Assembly: GCA_937773775.1 (NCBI GenBank)
Contig: CALJVL010000004.1
Location: forward strand, 1 to 64,000
Length of the DNA stretch: 64,000 nt
Source of the DNA: an uncultured Flavobacterium sp.
GTDB taxonomy: Bacteria; Bacteroidota; Bacteroidia; Flavobacteriales; Flavobacteriaceae
Direction of reading: 5' to 3'
Numbering within the stretch: the first letter of the stretch is position 1; the number at the start of each line of letters is the position of its first letter. This document shows, in pieces, positions 19,944-29,248 of this stretch. The notes below the pieces were generated by a model. It did no database searches. It was not told the origin of the DNA and saw nothing but the letters and a program-made list of their open reading frames with translations. A program made the position numbers and the translations under genes.

Positions 19944-20846
19944 CTATACCCAATCTCTCGGATTTTCCAATACGTTTACTAATTTCTCTTCTTCACTTCC
20001 TGGTTCTGAATTGTGGTCGTAGACCCATTGGACGTGCGGTGGCAAACTCATCAAAATACTTTCAATTCTACCGTTGGTTTTTAAGCCAAACAAAGTGCCT
20101 TTATCGTGAACCAAATTGAACTCGACATAACGACCACGACGAATCTCCTGCCAAGTTTTATGTTCTGGCGTATAGGCTAAGCTTTTTCTTTTTTCTACAA
20201 TGAGAACATAGGCTTCAAGGAAGCTATTCCCAACTTCTGATATAAAATTAAACCAATTTTGAATCTTCATCTCTTCCGTTTCTTTGCAATAATCGAAGAA
20301 TAATCCTCCGATTCCCCTCGCCTCGTTGCGATGCGCATTCCAAAAATAGGCATCACATTGCTTTTTATATTTTGGGTAAAACTCCGGATTGTGTTTGTCA
20401 CAAGCTGTTTTACATGTTTGGTGAAAATGAATAGCATCTTCTTCAAACAAATAATAAGGTGTGAGATCCTGACCTCCGCCAAACCATTGTTGAATTACAT
20501 TTCCGTTATCATCGTACATTTCGAAATATCTCCAGTTTGCATGAACCGTCGGTACCATTGGATTTTTAGGGTGCAAAACCAAACTCAGTCCGCAAGCGAA
20601 AAATTCAGCTTCACCTACATTGAACAGTTTTTGCATGCTGTCCGGTAATTTACCATGCACGGCAGATATATTCACTCCCCCTTTTTCGAACACTGCGCCA
20701 TTCTCGATTACTCGGGTTCTTCCTCCTCCTCCTTCTGTACGATCCCAAAGGTCTTCACGGAATTTAGCTTGACCATCAACCGCTTCTAGTCCTGCAACGA
20801 TTTGGTCTTGTAAATTTTGTATGTATGCGTAGAATTGTTCTTTCAT
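19944..20846 (-). CDS. hemF: Oxygen-dependent coproporphyrinogen III oxidase
   Basis: Oxidative decarboxylation of coproporphyrinogen III to protoporphyrinogen IX using O2, 300 residues. Family signatures are HANWRYFEMYD (about 101-111), WFGGGQDLTPYYLFEED (about 121-137) and the C-terminal SLPPHVQWVYDH. Use of HemF points to aerobic heme synthesis; no HemN is in this window. It is followed by hemB and preceded by the AlbA_2 gene. Confidence 0.95.
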   Translation of the reverse strand: MKEQFYAYIQNLQDQIVAGLEAVDGQAKFREDLWDRTEGGGGRTRVIENGAVFEKGGVNISAVHGKLPDSMQKLFNVGEAEFFACGLSLVLHPKNPMVPTVHANWRYFEMYDDNGNVIQQWFGGGQDLTPYYLFEEDAIHFHQTCKTACDKHNPEFYPKYKKQCDAYFWNAHRNEARGIGGLFFDYCKETEEMKIQNWFNFISEVGNSFLEAYVLIVEKRKSLAYTPEHKTWQEIRRGRYVEFNLVHDKGTLFGLKTNGRIESILMSLPPHVQWVYDHNSEPGSEEEKLVNVLENPRDWV

Positions 20847-20860
20847 TGTATTAAAGCAAA

Positions 20861-20890
20861 AGTGTTTAAAAGTGTTTAAAAGTGTTTAAA
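20861..20890. repeat. Three tandem copies of a 10-bp unit
   Basis: AGTGTTTAAA is repeated three times without change. The array lies between the hemF start and the AlbA_2 gene, and its third copy includes the stop codon of that gene. Slippage here could alter the spacing ahead of hemF. Confidence 0.8.
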
Positions 20891-22559
20891 CAATTTCCCA
20901 GAAATATCCTGGTGTGTTAATAATCTTACCTTCTATCCTTAATGCAGAAAGATAATTTGTAACCTTGTTTTTTTTCTTTTCTTCTGAAAGAGCAGTCGAT
21001 AATTTAGGAATAATTAAGTTATCAATTTTATCTCGTTTAGTTTTTCCCGATTTTTTAAGGCATTCAAGTATCATCTCTTTAAAATGAGAATCGTCAAAAC
21101 TACGATTAGCTAAATATTCGGCTTGTAAATTTTCATCATTTGTTGACTCAATAATATCATACGATAAGTAAATGTTAGGTCTTCTTCCTTCAATATACTT
21201 TGTTTTTTTCAGGTGCTTGAATTCAATTTCTGTTATTTCTTTATGTTTTTGAACTTTGTCTAACAAAATGATTTCGTCTAACCCCAAATTTGAGTTTTTG
21301 ATAAGAATTCTAGCAAAATTTTCATCTAAAACTTTACCCGTTATAGTCACTTTTACCTTATTATCATCAAAATTATAATCTGGAAGTGGAAAAAATCGTT
21401 GTTTTTGAAAGTTAAATATTTTTCGAATACCTCCACCTTGGGTTTCAATCATATCTAAATTTTTCATTGCTTCAACCAAAAAAGGATTGCGATAAACTTC
21501 TTCGGGAGTGTCATTTAAAACAACATCTTCTACTGACTTTGGCAAAAAAGAGCCATAATTTGAAAACACTAAATTATCATCTTCAAATTCAACAACGTTA
21601 ATTCTCGCACCTTTAGAGTAATCTTGATGTGCAATAGCATTATTTAAAGACTCTCGGATAGTATATGGTTCATATCGCAACACTTCATCAGGAAATAAAG
21701 TGCCGTCCCGTAGATAACGATATTTCAAATTTCGTATTTTCTTAAAAACTTCATCTATTGATAACAATACTGGAATTGAAAATATCTCAAAATCTTTATC
21801 TTGATTATCAAGAGTTTTTAGATTCCATCTAATCTTAACAGAAGAGTCTAAATAGTGTTCCGATTCCTCTTTCCCCAAAAGAATTAAAGCAGCTCTAGTT
21901 ATCTTTCCTTTAATTGTAAGTTTCGATTTATTTAGAAAATCGACATCATTCCAATTACCAACATCGTTGGAGTATTTAGGATTTCTTTTTTTAAATTCAA
22001 TACGTGCTTTTCGTAATGCCTCTTCATCCAAATCTTCGATAGTAGCCTCATCAATAATCACTTTAGACCAATCTTCATTCACTTGAACTTGGGTCAAAAT
22101 AGCATCTAAGCGAGCTTTTGTCATTTCGACTAAATTATCATCTATACGTTGCCAGGTTTTTTTATGAGCATAAACAGGTAATCTGAATTGATGTTTTGGG
22201 ATATGGAAAATCCAAACTTTTTTATTTGTGTCTGATGTTATAAATTCTTGAACTCTAAAAAGATCAGCATTTAAATTAGGACAGTTACCTATAATTCTAT
22301 ATTTAATATTATCAATAGAATGATCAGCAAATTCCTGAATACCTACAATAATATGAGTTTGATCTTGAATGCCAATTACTAAATTACCTCCTTGCATGTT
22401 TGCAATTGCAGAAACATAAGAAATGACATCATCAGCTGCTCTTCCTGAAACCGCACTTTTTAGGGATTTAAATTCTTTCCACTCACACTTTTCATTTTCA
22501 AGAGGGTAGTTTGACTTTAAATATACTTGTAATTCTGTTTCAGTCATCTTTGGATTCAT
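20886..22559 (-). CDS. AlbA_2 (Schlafen-like) domain protein with HATPase_c_4 region
   Basis: Protein of 557 residues of the COG2865 type. The N-terminal AlbA_2 domain (about 10-140) has CEWKEFKSL and the NMQGGNLVIGI motif. The middle holds an HSP90/histidine-kinase-like ATPase part with YTIRESLNNAIAHQDYSKGA and NYGSFLP. The C-terminus looks like winged-helix segments. Such proteins are predicted DNA-binding regulators or defence-associated factors; none is tied to heme. It sits inside the heme run between hemF and the 22660 gene, so it is probably an insertion. A second ATG four codons in (MTETEL) could be the start. Confidence 0.85.
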   Translation of the reverse strand: MNPKMTETELQVYLKSNYPLENEKCEWKEFKSLKSAVSGRAADDVISYVSAIANMQGGNLVIGIQDQTHIIVGIQEFADHSIDNIKYRIIGNCPNLNADLFRVQEFITSDTNKKVWIFHIPKHQFRLPVYAHKKTWQRIDDNLVEMTKARLDAILTQVQVNEDWSKVIIDEATIEDLDEEALRKARIEFKKRNPKYSNDVGNWNDVDFLNKSKLTIKGKITRAALILLGKEESEHYLDSSVKIRWNLKTLDNQDKDFEIFSIPVLLSIDEVFKKIRNLKYRYLRDGTLFPDEVLRYEPYTIRESLNNAIAHQDYSKGARINVVEFEDDNLVFSNYGSFLPKSVEDVVLNDTPEEVYRNPFLVEAMKNLDMIETQGGGIRKIFNFQKQRFFPLPDYNFDDNKVKVTITGKVLDENFARILIKNSNLGLDEIILLDKVQKHKEITEIEFKHLKKTKYIEGRRPNIYLSYDIIESTNDENLQAEYLANRSFDDSHFKEMILECLKKSGKTKRDKIDNLIIPKLSTALSEEKKKNKVTNYLSALRIEGKIINTPGYFWEIV

Positions 22560-22659
22560 TGTTAATTACAAATTTAGATATCAGTTATATTTAGCTATAT
22601 CACCTAATGCCATAGAGTATTAGTAATGGAGGGGGAATATGCGAAGATTTTTTCTTTCA

Positions 22660-23040
22660 TTATAATTTTTCTTTTGCAGCAGCAATTTTACTAATTATTT
22701 CAAATGAAAACGTTTTACTATCTATTTGAATATGATTATAAATAGCAATTGCTTTTTGCAAAAAATCATATTGATTACTTTTAGAATAAGCGCTTAAAAA
22801 ATCGGCAAATTGCTCTTTTTGATTCCAATCCATTTCGCATTTATCTAATAGATGAACCAAATCTTTTTCTTCAATTTGATCAAGGAATACGGTTGTTAAA
22901 TCGAAATCCGTCAGTTGACTATCAATTAAACTGGTGTCTTCGATATTCCAAAATTTCGGCACTAAAACCAAAGAAAGTAAAGTCCTTAAGATGTTGTCAA
23001 TCTTTACTTTCTCTTCGTCTCTTAACCCTTTATTTAGCAT
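22660..23040 (-). CDS. Unknown protein encoded next to hemE
   Basis: All-helical cytoplasmic protein of 126 residues, rich in Leu, Lys and Asp, with no signal peptide, membrane segment or recognised motif. Its start lies six bases after the hemE stop codon, so it is translated with hemE. Function is unknown. The tight coupling suggests a role linked to the heme pathway, but this is inference from position only. Confidence 0.65.
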   Translation of the reverse strand: MLNKGLRDEEKVKIDNILRTLLSLVLVPKFWNIEDTSLIDSQLTDFDLTTVFLDQIEEKDLVHLLDKCEMDWNQKEQFADFLSAYSKSNQYDFLQKAIAIYNHIQIDSKTFSFEIISKIAAAKEKL

Positions 23041-23046
23041 CCGCTA

Positions 23047-24073
23047 TTATTGCTTATATTCTTTAACAGCATCAACAAATGCTTTTGCGTGATCCACAGG
23101 GATGTTTGGTAAAATTCCGTGGCCCAAATTTGCGATGTATTTGTCTTTACCGAATTCGTCAATCATTTCATGTGCCATTTTCTTGATAACAGGAATTGGA
23201 GACAATAGTCTTGACGGATCAAAATTACCTTGCAATGTGATGTTCCCGCCTGAAAGGTATCTCGCGTTTCTTGGAGAACAAGTCCAGTCTACGCCTAAAG
23301 CAGAAGCTCTACTTTTTCCCATTTCGTTTAGCGCAAACCAACATCCTTTTCCGAAAACGATAACCGGCGCGTGATCTGCCAAGGCTTCAACGATTTGGTT
23401 GATATACTTCCAAGAGAATTCCTGGTAATCAACCGGAGATAACATTCCTCCCCAAGAATCAAAAATCTGCACGGCATCTACTCCTGATTTTACTTTTTCT
23501 TTCAAATATAAAATCGTAGTGTCTGTAATTTTCTGCAATAAAACATGCGCTGCTTCTGGATGTGAAAAACAAAATCCTTTGGCTTTATCAAAGCTTTTAG
23601 ATCCTTGACCTTCTACAGCATAGCACATAATTGTCCAAGGTGAACCAGCGAAACCAATCAACGGCACCTCATCGTTCAACATTTCCTTTGTCAATTTAAT
23701 TGCGTCAAAAACGTAACCCAAAGTTTCATTTACATCTGGAACGATTACTTTCTCGACATCTTGAATCGTACGAATAGGATGTGGTAAATACGGACCAAAA
23801 TTAGGTTTCATTTCTACTTCAATTCCCATTGCTTGTGGAATTACCAAGATATCCGAGAATAAAATCGCAGCATCAGGACCGATTGTGCGAATGGGCATCA
23901 TGGTTATTTCGGCTGCCAATTCTGGAGTCTGACAACGAGTGAAAAAATCATATTTATCGCGCAGTGCAATAAATTCCGGCAAAAATCGTCCCGCCTGACG
24001 CATCATCCAAACTGGTGGACGTTCAACTGTTTCTCCTTTTAATGCTCTTAAAAATAAGTCGTTTTTTGATCAT
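23047..24073 (-). CDS. hemE: Uroporphyrinogen decarboxylase, apparent +1 frameshift at codon 4
   Basis: Decarboxylates the four acetate arms of uroporphyrinogen III. The main frame (23047-24006) opens with [12 protein letters not shown], the conserved substrate-binding RQAGR motif, but lacks the usual 20 or so residues before it. These are present upstream in another frame: from the ATG at 24071-24073 the strand reads MIK, and removing one A from the six-A run at 24062-24067 gives [19 protein letters not shown] running into MMRQAGR. The full protein would be 341 residues. The rest, with FDSWGGMLS and the C-terminal NLGHGI, is intact. Either the assembly has one base too many or the gene is damaged. 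Confidence 0.9.
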
Positions 24074-24094
24074 GTTTTAAATTTTAGCTGATTG

Positions 24095-24778
24095 CTACTC
24101 GCTTTCAGTTTTATAATATTCGATAACTTCCTCAATCACCTCTTCAATTGTTGGCGTTTGGGCAATTACAATGTTTTTAATTTTATTTGCTTCTAAAGTT
24201 TTTGCTGTAGTAGTGCCTACGCAAAAACAAATTTCATTTTTGATTTTGTTGTTTGTCAAGTAGCTTTCAACAGCAGATGGGCTGAAAAATAAAATTCCAT
24301 CGAATTTTTCTTGTTCCGATATTTTGAAAGGCGCTAACTTAGTTTCGTAAACTTCTATTTCATTAAAAGTTATTCCTGAGGCTTTTAATGCTTCTGGCAA
24401 AGTTTCTTTACGCAAATTTCCGCTAAAAAACGTATAGCTTTCTTTGTTGTATATTAAGGTGATTATTTCAGCTAATTCCGCTGCATAATCCAAATAAACA
24501 TCAACTGTAAAACCGTTCTGCTCAAGTAATTCTTTAGTTTTAATTCCCACACAAAAGACACTTTTAGTTTTAAGAGCTTCCCAACCGTTTTGCTCTATCA
24601 AACTTAAAACAGCATTTTGACTACTAAAAATCAAGTTCTTGTTAATTTTATCCAATTCAAAAAGATTGTTTTTAATTTCGATAAAATCTTGTTCTAAAAG
24701 ATCCATATCAGCATCTAGAAATACTTGCCTTTGTTCGGCTGACAATGTTTTCGTTGATAAAAGGTTTACTTGACTCAT
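24095..24778 (-). CDS. hemD: Uroporphyrinogen-III synthase
   Basis: Closes and inverts ring D of hydroxymethylbilane to give uroporphyrinogen III, 227 residues. The family varies strongly, but the two-lobe pattern is visible with VFCVGIKTKELLEQNG (about 80-95), ILFFSPSAVESYL (about 162-174) and CFCVGTTTAKTLE (about 185-197). Its start shares a base with the hemC stop at 24778, so hemC and hemD are coupled. Position between hemC and hemE supports the call. Confidence 0.9.
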   Translation of the reverse strand: MSQVNLLSTKTLSAEQRQVFLDADMDLLEQDFIEIKNNLFELDKINKNLIFSSQNAVLSLIEQNGWEALKTKSVFCVGIKTKELLEQNGFTVDVYLDYAAELAEIITLIYNKESYTFFSGNLRKETLPEALKASGITFNEIEVYETKLAPFKISEQEKFDGILFFSPSAVESYLTNNKIKNEICFCVGTTTAKTLEANKIKNIVIAQTPTIEEVIEEVIEYYKTESE

Positions 24779-25701
24779 TATTTTTTCAAATTATTTTTAA
24801 TTTCCGTCATCAATTTCTTTCCGCCTCTATTCAAAATTTCTTGAGCTGAATAAAATCCTAATTTCTTCCATTCTTCAATAGGAACAATTTTGTCGATTTC
24901 AAACTTTTCTTTTCCGTCTATTGAAAACAAAACTCCTTGAAAATGAATTGTGTCGTCCTTTTCATTATAAATTGCTAAAGCTCCAATTGGCGCCGTACAA
25001 CCCCCTTCTAAAGTTTTAAGAAACTGACGTTCTATATAAGTTACAATCTCCGTTTCGATATGATTCAACTGTGACAAAGCATCTACTGTAAAAACATCTT
25101 TTTGCATAGCCACTACAACCATAGCTCCTTGTGCTGGGGCGGGTACCATCCAATCTAAATCAATAAAATTTTCTGGCTTGAGATCTATCCTTTCTAAGCC
25201 CGCTTTCGCAAAAACAGCTCCATTCCAGGCGCTTTCCTCTAGTTTCCTCATACGTGAATTTACATTTCCACGTAAATCAACGACTGTATGTGTTGGATAT
25301 CTATTGAGCCATTGTGCTTGACGACGTAAACTACCTGAAGCAATAGTTCCTGATTCATTTAAAAAATCAAGCTTGCCTTTATGAACTAAAATATCTAATG
25401 TACTAGCCCTTTCCAGAACAGCAGCTTGCACAATCCCTATGGGTAAAGCCGTTGGGACATCTTTCATAGAATGTACTGCAATATCAACGTCTCCATTAAT
25501 CATAGCTACGTCAAGTGTTTTAGTAAAAATCCCCGTGATCCCGAATTCGTAAAGAGGTTTATCTAGAATAATGTCTCCTGTTGATTTTACTGCAATAATC
25601 TCGGTTTTGTACCCTAAATCATTTAGTTTTTTTTCTACCGTATGGGCTTGCCAAAGTGCGAGTTGGCTATCGCGAGTTCCTATTCGTATCGTTTTATCCA
25701 T
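24778..25701 (-). CDS. hemC: Hydroxymethylbilane synthase (porphobilinogen deaminase)
   Basis: Polymerises four porphobilinogen units, 307 residues. The dipyrromethane cofactor attaches to Cys235 in LEGGCTAPIGA, and the catalytic Asp is in HSMKDVPT (D81). LRGNVNSRMRKL (143-154) is the substrate-binding loop. Its ends overlap hemA and hemD by one base each, showing a tightly packed operon. Confidence 0.96.
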   Translation of the reverse strand: MDKTIRIGTRDSQLALWQAHTVEKKLNDLGYKTEIIAVKSTGDIILDKPLYEFGITGIFTKTLDVAMINGDVDIAVHSMKDVPTALPIGIVQAAVLERASTLDILVHKGKLDFLNESGTIASGSLRRQAQWLNRYPTHTVVDLRGNVNSRMRKLEESAWNGAVFAKAGLERIDLKPENFIDLDWMVPAPAQGAMVVVAMQKDVFTVDALSQLNHIETEIVTYIERQFLKTLEGGCTAPIGALAIYNEKDDTIHFQGVLFSIDGKEKFEIDKIVPIEEWKKLGFYSAQEILNRGGKKLMTEIKNNLKK

Positions 25702-26957
25702 TATTTGACTGCTGCGCTAATTTTGAATACTTTTTCAATCCATTCGATGCTCTCGTCCACCATGGTGTCGTCATCTTTTAGATGGTTGGCAAAATGCGTA
25801 GTTATTTTTTGTATGATTCTAGCGCTAATAATTTCGGCCTGCTCCAAGTTAAAATCCGATATTTTTCTACTTTGAAAATCCAACTCTGAAGTTTTTATCG
25901 CATTTAGCTTTTCTTTCAAGGCAGTAATTGTCGGCGCAAACTTTCTCCCTTTTGTCCAAACAGTAAACTCCTCTTTGATTGCTTCAATGATAACCTCAGC
26001 TGCTGGAATGTGAGCTTTTCTGTTTTCTAAAGTTGCGTCTGTAAGTTGCGACAAATAATCCATGTGAATCAATGTAACGCCCTCTAATTCCTCGACATCT
26101 TTATTTACATTTTTCGGAATAGATAAATCCAAAATCAACAATGGTTTTTTGAGGTTCAAAATCGCTTTGTCAACTGTAGGGTTTTGAGCACCAGTGGCAA
26201 CAACTACAACATCCGCTTTTTGTAATTCCAAATGAAGTTCAGAATAATCTTTTACGATCAGGTTTAACTTTCCTGCTAATTTTTCAGCCTTATCTTTTGT
26301 TCTATTAATAAGGGTGATATGCTCATTTTTGGTGTGTTTAACCAAGTTTTCGCAGGTATTTCTTCCTATTTTCCCCGTTCCGAACAGTAGTATGTTTTTG
26401 TTTCCAATGTCTTCAACATTCTTAATAATATATTGGACAGAAGCAAAAGAAACCGAAGTGGCTCCGGAGCTGATCTCTGTTTCTGTTTTTATTTTTTTGC
26501 TCGCTTGAATTACCGCATTGACCAATCTTTCCATAAAAGTATTGGTAAGACCGAACTGTTTTGATTGTACAAAGCTCGATCTTATTTGAGAAATGATCTC
26601 AAAATCGCCCAGAATCTGACTATCTAAACCTGTTCCAACGCGGAACATGTGACTGATGGCTTCTTGATTTTTATAAACAAAACCTACTTTTTGGAACTCC
26701 TCAACGCTACCTTGACTGTTTTCACAAATCAATTTAATCAATTGAAAAGGGTGTTCCGCAAATCCGTAAATTTCTGTTCTATTGCAAGTAGAAGTGACAA
26801 TCAAGCTTTCAATTCCCTCGTTTTTGGCCTGTTCCAGTAAACGTAATTTAGCCGCAACATCAAGGCTAAATTTACCTCTCATTTCGGCATCCGCTTTTTT
26901 GTAGCTTAATCCAACCGAGTAAAAATAGTGATGCTTTGATAAGTTGTTATTTTCCAT
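25701..26957 (-). CDS. hemA: Glutamyl-tRNA reductase
   Basis: First committed step of the C5 pathway: reduces glutamyl-tRNA to glutamate-1-semialdehyde, 418 residues. Catalytic Cys58 lies in TSTCNRTEIYG, and the NADPH site is LLFGTGKIGRNT. The C-terminal dimerisation helix is present. It is the first gene of the minus-strand heme operon and diverges from an AraC-type gene. A -7-like box (TAATTTTG on the minus strand, 26983-26990) lies 26 bases ahead of the start. The hemL aminotransferase is not in the window. Confidence 0.96.
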   Translation of the reverse strand: MENNNLSKHHYFYSVGLSYKKADAEMRGKFSLDVAAKLRLLEQAKNEGIESLIVTSTCNRTEIYGFAEHPFQLIKLICENSQGSVEEFQKVGFVYKNQEAISHMFRVGTGLDSQILGDFEIISQIRSSFVQSKQFGLTNTFMERLVNAVIQASKKIKTETEISSGATSVSFASVQYIIKNVEDIGNKNILLFGTGKIGRNTCENLVKHTKNEHITLINRTKDKAEKLAGKLNLIVKDYSELHLELQKADVVVVATGAQNPTVDKAILNLKKPLLILDLSIPKNVNKDVEELEGVTLIHMDYLSQLTDATLENRKAHIPAAEVIIEAIKEEFTVWTKGRKFAPTITALKEKLNAIKTSELDFQSRKISDFNLEQAEIISARIIQKITTHFANHLKDDDTMVDESIEWIEKVFKISAAVK

Positions 26958-27184
26958 ATAAATACTTTTCCAAAAAGTGAGACAAAATTAGAACTATACT
27001 ACTTATAAAAGTAACGCTAGAAGTTCTTTTTGTGTCGCTTCGTGTTTTTTTATTTTTAATCGACTTTTTTACTGCAAAAATGCTTATTTTTGTATTGCTT
27101 AGGCTAATTTACGCGTTTCTATTTAGAGCAGTTCTAAATTAAAATTAATCATGACTATCATTTTTATAATACAAAAATATCGCT

Positions 27185-28057
27185 ATGAGTTCTCAAGAAA
27201 TAATTAAAATTGAAGATGATTTTACGTTGATTCGCTTTCAAAATGACAGTGCTGAAATTTTTAACGCACAACGTGAAGTGAGCAGTGGACTGATTCAATT
27301 CCATTTTGGATTAAAAGGAAGCGCCAAGTTTATCTTTAATGAAGGGAATTATAATTTAGAAATGAAAGAGGAAAAATCCTTGCTTTTATACAATCCCCAA
27401 AAAGAATTACCTTTAAATTTAGAGCTAACTCCAAATTCCTGGGTGATTTCTGTGATAATTTCAATAAAAAAATTTCATTCTTTGTTTTCTTCAGAAGCGG
27501 ATTATATCCCTTTTTTGATTGGTGACAACAAAGACAAAAAATATTATAACGAAGGAAATATTAGCCCATCAATGGCTATTGTCTTGAGTCAATTGTTTCA
27601 TTATAACTTACACCCTTCCATTAAAAACCTCTACTATAAAGGAAAAGGATATGAATTGTTAAGCTTGTATTTCAACCGAACCGAAGACCCGAATGCAGAA
27701 CAATGTCCCTTTTTGATAGACGAGACCAATGTTCTAAAAATTAAAAGAGCAAAAGAAATCATTATCTCAAACATGACCGAACCGCCAAGTTTGCAAGAAC
27801 TAGCAGACGAAATAGGGTTGAATTTGAAAAAACTAAAAATGGGTTTCAAGCAGATTTATGGCGATACCGTTTATGGATTTCTGTTTGATTACAAGATGGA
27901 TTTTGCCCGAAAATTACTTGACAGTGGCTCTTATAATGTGAATGAAGTAGGATTAAAAATAGGATACAGTACCGGAAGTCATTTCATTGCGGCATTCAAA
28001 AAGAAATTTGCTACCACTCCAAAGAAATATTTGATGTCAATCAACACAAATACCTAG
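27185..28057 (+). CDS. AraC-family transcriptional regulator
   Basis: Protein of 290 residues with an N-terminal cupin-like sensing half and two C-terminal helix-turn-helix units (about 195-285). PPSLQELADEIGLNLKKLK and the final GYSTGSHFIAAFKKKFATTP are the usual AraC signatures. It is transcribed away from hemA across a 227-base gap and precedes hemH on its own strand, so heme or iron control of the cluster is plausible but not shown. The ligand is unknown. Confidence 0.9.
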   Translation: MSSQEIIKIEDDFTLIRFQNDSAEIFNAQREVSSGLIQFHFGLKGSAKFIFNEGNYNLEMKEEKSLLLYNPQKELPLNLELTPNSWVISVIISIKKFHSLFSSEADYIPFLIGDNKDKKYYNEGNISPSMAIVLSQLFHYNLHPSIKNLYYKGKGYELLSLYFNRTEDPNAEQCPFLIDETNVLKIKRAKEIIISNMTEPPSLQELADEIGLNLKKLKMGFKQIYGDTVYGFLFDYKMDFARKLLDSGSYNVNEVGLKIGYSTGSHFIAAFKKKFATTPKKYLMSINTNT

Positions 28058-28216
28058 TTAAGTATTGTTTTTACATATTAAACAATAAATAAAAAATAGT
28101 TAATCGTATTCTATAGAAAAACTACTTTAACTACTTTTACAACAAGATCACTCATTCTTCACGTTCGATCATTTTTAACAGAACAGCTGAAGGAATAATA
28201 ACAAAAGAAATATTTT

Positions 28217-29248
28217 ATGAAAGGTGTATTATTAGTCAATTTAGGTTCTCCCGAAAGTCCAACAGCGAAAGATGTAAAACCATATTTGGATGAGTTTTTA
28301 ATGGATAAATATGTAATTGATGTCCCATTTTTGTTGAGAGCATTATTAGTTCGAGGAATAATTTTGCAAACAAGACCTAAAAAATCCGCAGCGGCTTATG
28401 CTAAAGTGTGGACAGATGAAGGTTCTCCGCTAATCGTACTATCAAAAAGAATGCATGCTAAAGTTAAAGGATTAGTGGATGTTCCGGTTTCATTAGCTAT
28501 GCGTTATGGAAACCCATCTCTTTTGTCAGGGTTACAAGAATTACATGATCAAGGTGTTACTGAAGTAATGCTTTTCCCTTTGTACCCGCAACATGCTATG
28601 GCATCTACAACAACAATATTAGAATTAGCTGAAGATCACCGGAAAAAATATTTTCCAGAAATGAAATTTACGATAGTTCCTGCCTTTTATAATAAACCAG
28701 ACTATTTACAAAACCTTGCTGATTCTATAAAAGGACATTTAGAAGGTTACGACTACGATCATCTTTTGTTTTCTTACCACGGAGTTCCGGAGCGTCACAT
28801 TCGCAAAACAGACATTACGAAGTCACATTGTAAAATTGATGGATCTTGCTGCAATACACCGTCACCAGCACATGAGTTTTGCTACCGTCACCAGTGTTAT
28901 GAAACGACAAAGCAGGTTGTAAAATTATTAGGTATCCCAGAAGGAAAATACAGTCAAACTTTTCAGTCTAGATTAGCTGGAGACAAGTGGCTTACCCCTT
29001 ACACGGATGTTCAAGTGAACAAAATGCCGGAAAAAGGAATTAAAAAATTAGCGGTGGTAACACCTGCTTTTGTGTCTGATTGTTTAGAGACGTTAGAAGA
29101 GATTGCGATGGAAGCTAATCACGAATTTAAAGTACACGGCGGTGAAGAATTCTTTGCAGTTCCATGTTTAAATGATGGTGATGCTTGGTGCAATACGGTA
29201 AGTAATTGGATTAGTGAATGGGTAGCTCTAGAAAAGACGAATGTATAA
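28217..29248 (+). CDS. hemH: Ferrochelatase
   Basis: Inserts Fe2+ into the porphyrin ring, 343 residues, cytoplasmic or membrane-peripheral. LVNLGSPESPTAKDVKPYLDEF-type N-terminus (starting at residue 5), YHGVPERH with the catalytic His (about 194-201) and a C-terminal TPAFVSDCLETLEEI are family hallmarks. Four cysteines (GSCCNTP, FCYRHQC) may be structural or bind a cluster. Its stop TAA directly abuts the ATG of the first MATE gene. A decayed copy of its last 90 bases lies at 30630-30719. Confidence 0.96.
   Translation: MKGVLLVNLGSPESPTAKDVKPYLDEFLMDKYVIDVPFLLRALLVRGIILQTRPKKSAAAYAKVWTDEGSPLIVLSKRMHAKVKGLVDVPVSLAMRYGNPSLLSGLQELHDQGVTEVMLFPLYPQHAMASTTTILELAEDHRKKYFPEMKFTIVPAFYNKPDYLQNLADSIKGHLEGYDYDHLLFSYHGVPERHIRKTDITKSHCKIDGSCCNTPSPAHEFCYRHQCYETTKQVVKLLGIPEGKYSQTFQSRLAGDKWLTPYTDVQVNKMPEKGIKKLAVVTPAFVSDCLETLEEIAMEANHEFKVHGGEEFFAVPCLNDGDAWCNTVSNWISEWVALEKTNV

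Noticed and set aside
20861..20890. Direct repeats considered as a CRISPR or iteron array
   Set aside because: Units are 10 bases with no spacers, only three copies, no cas or replication genes nearby.
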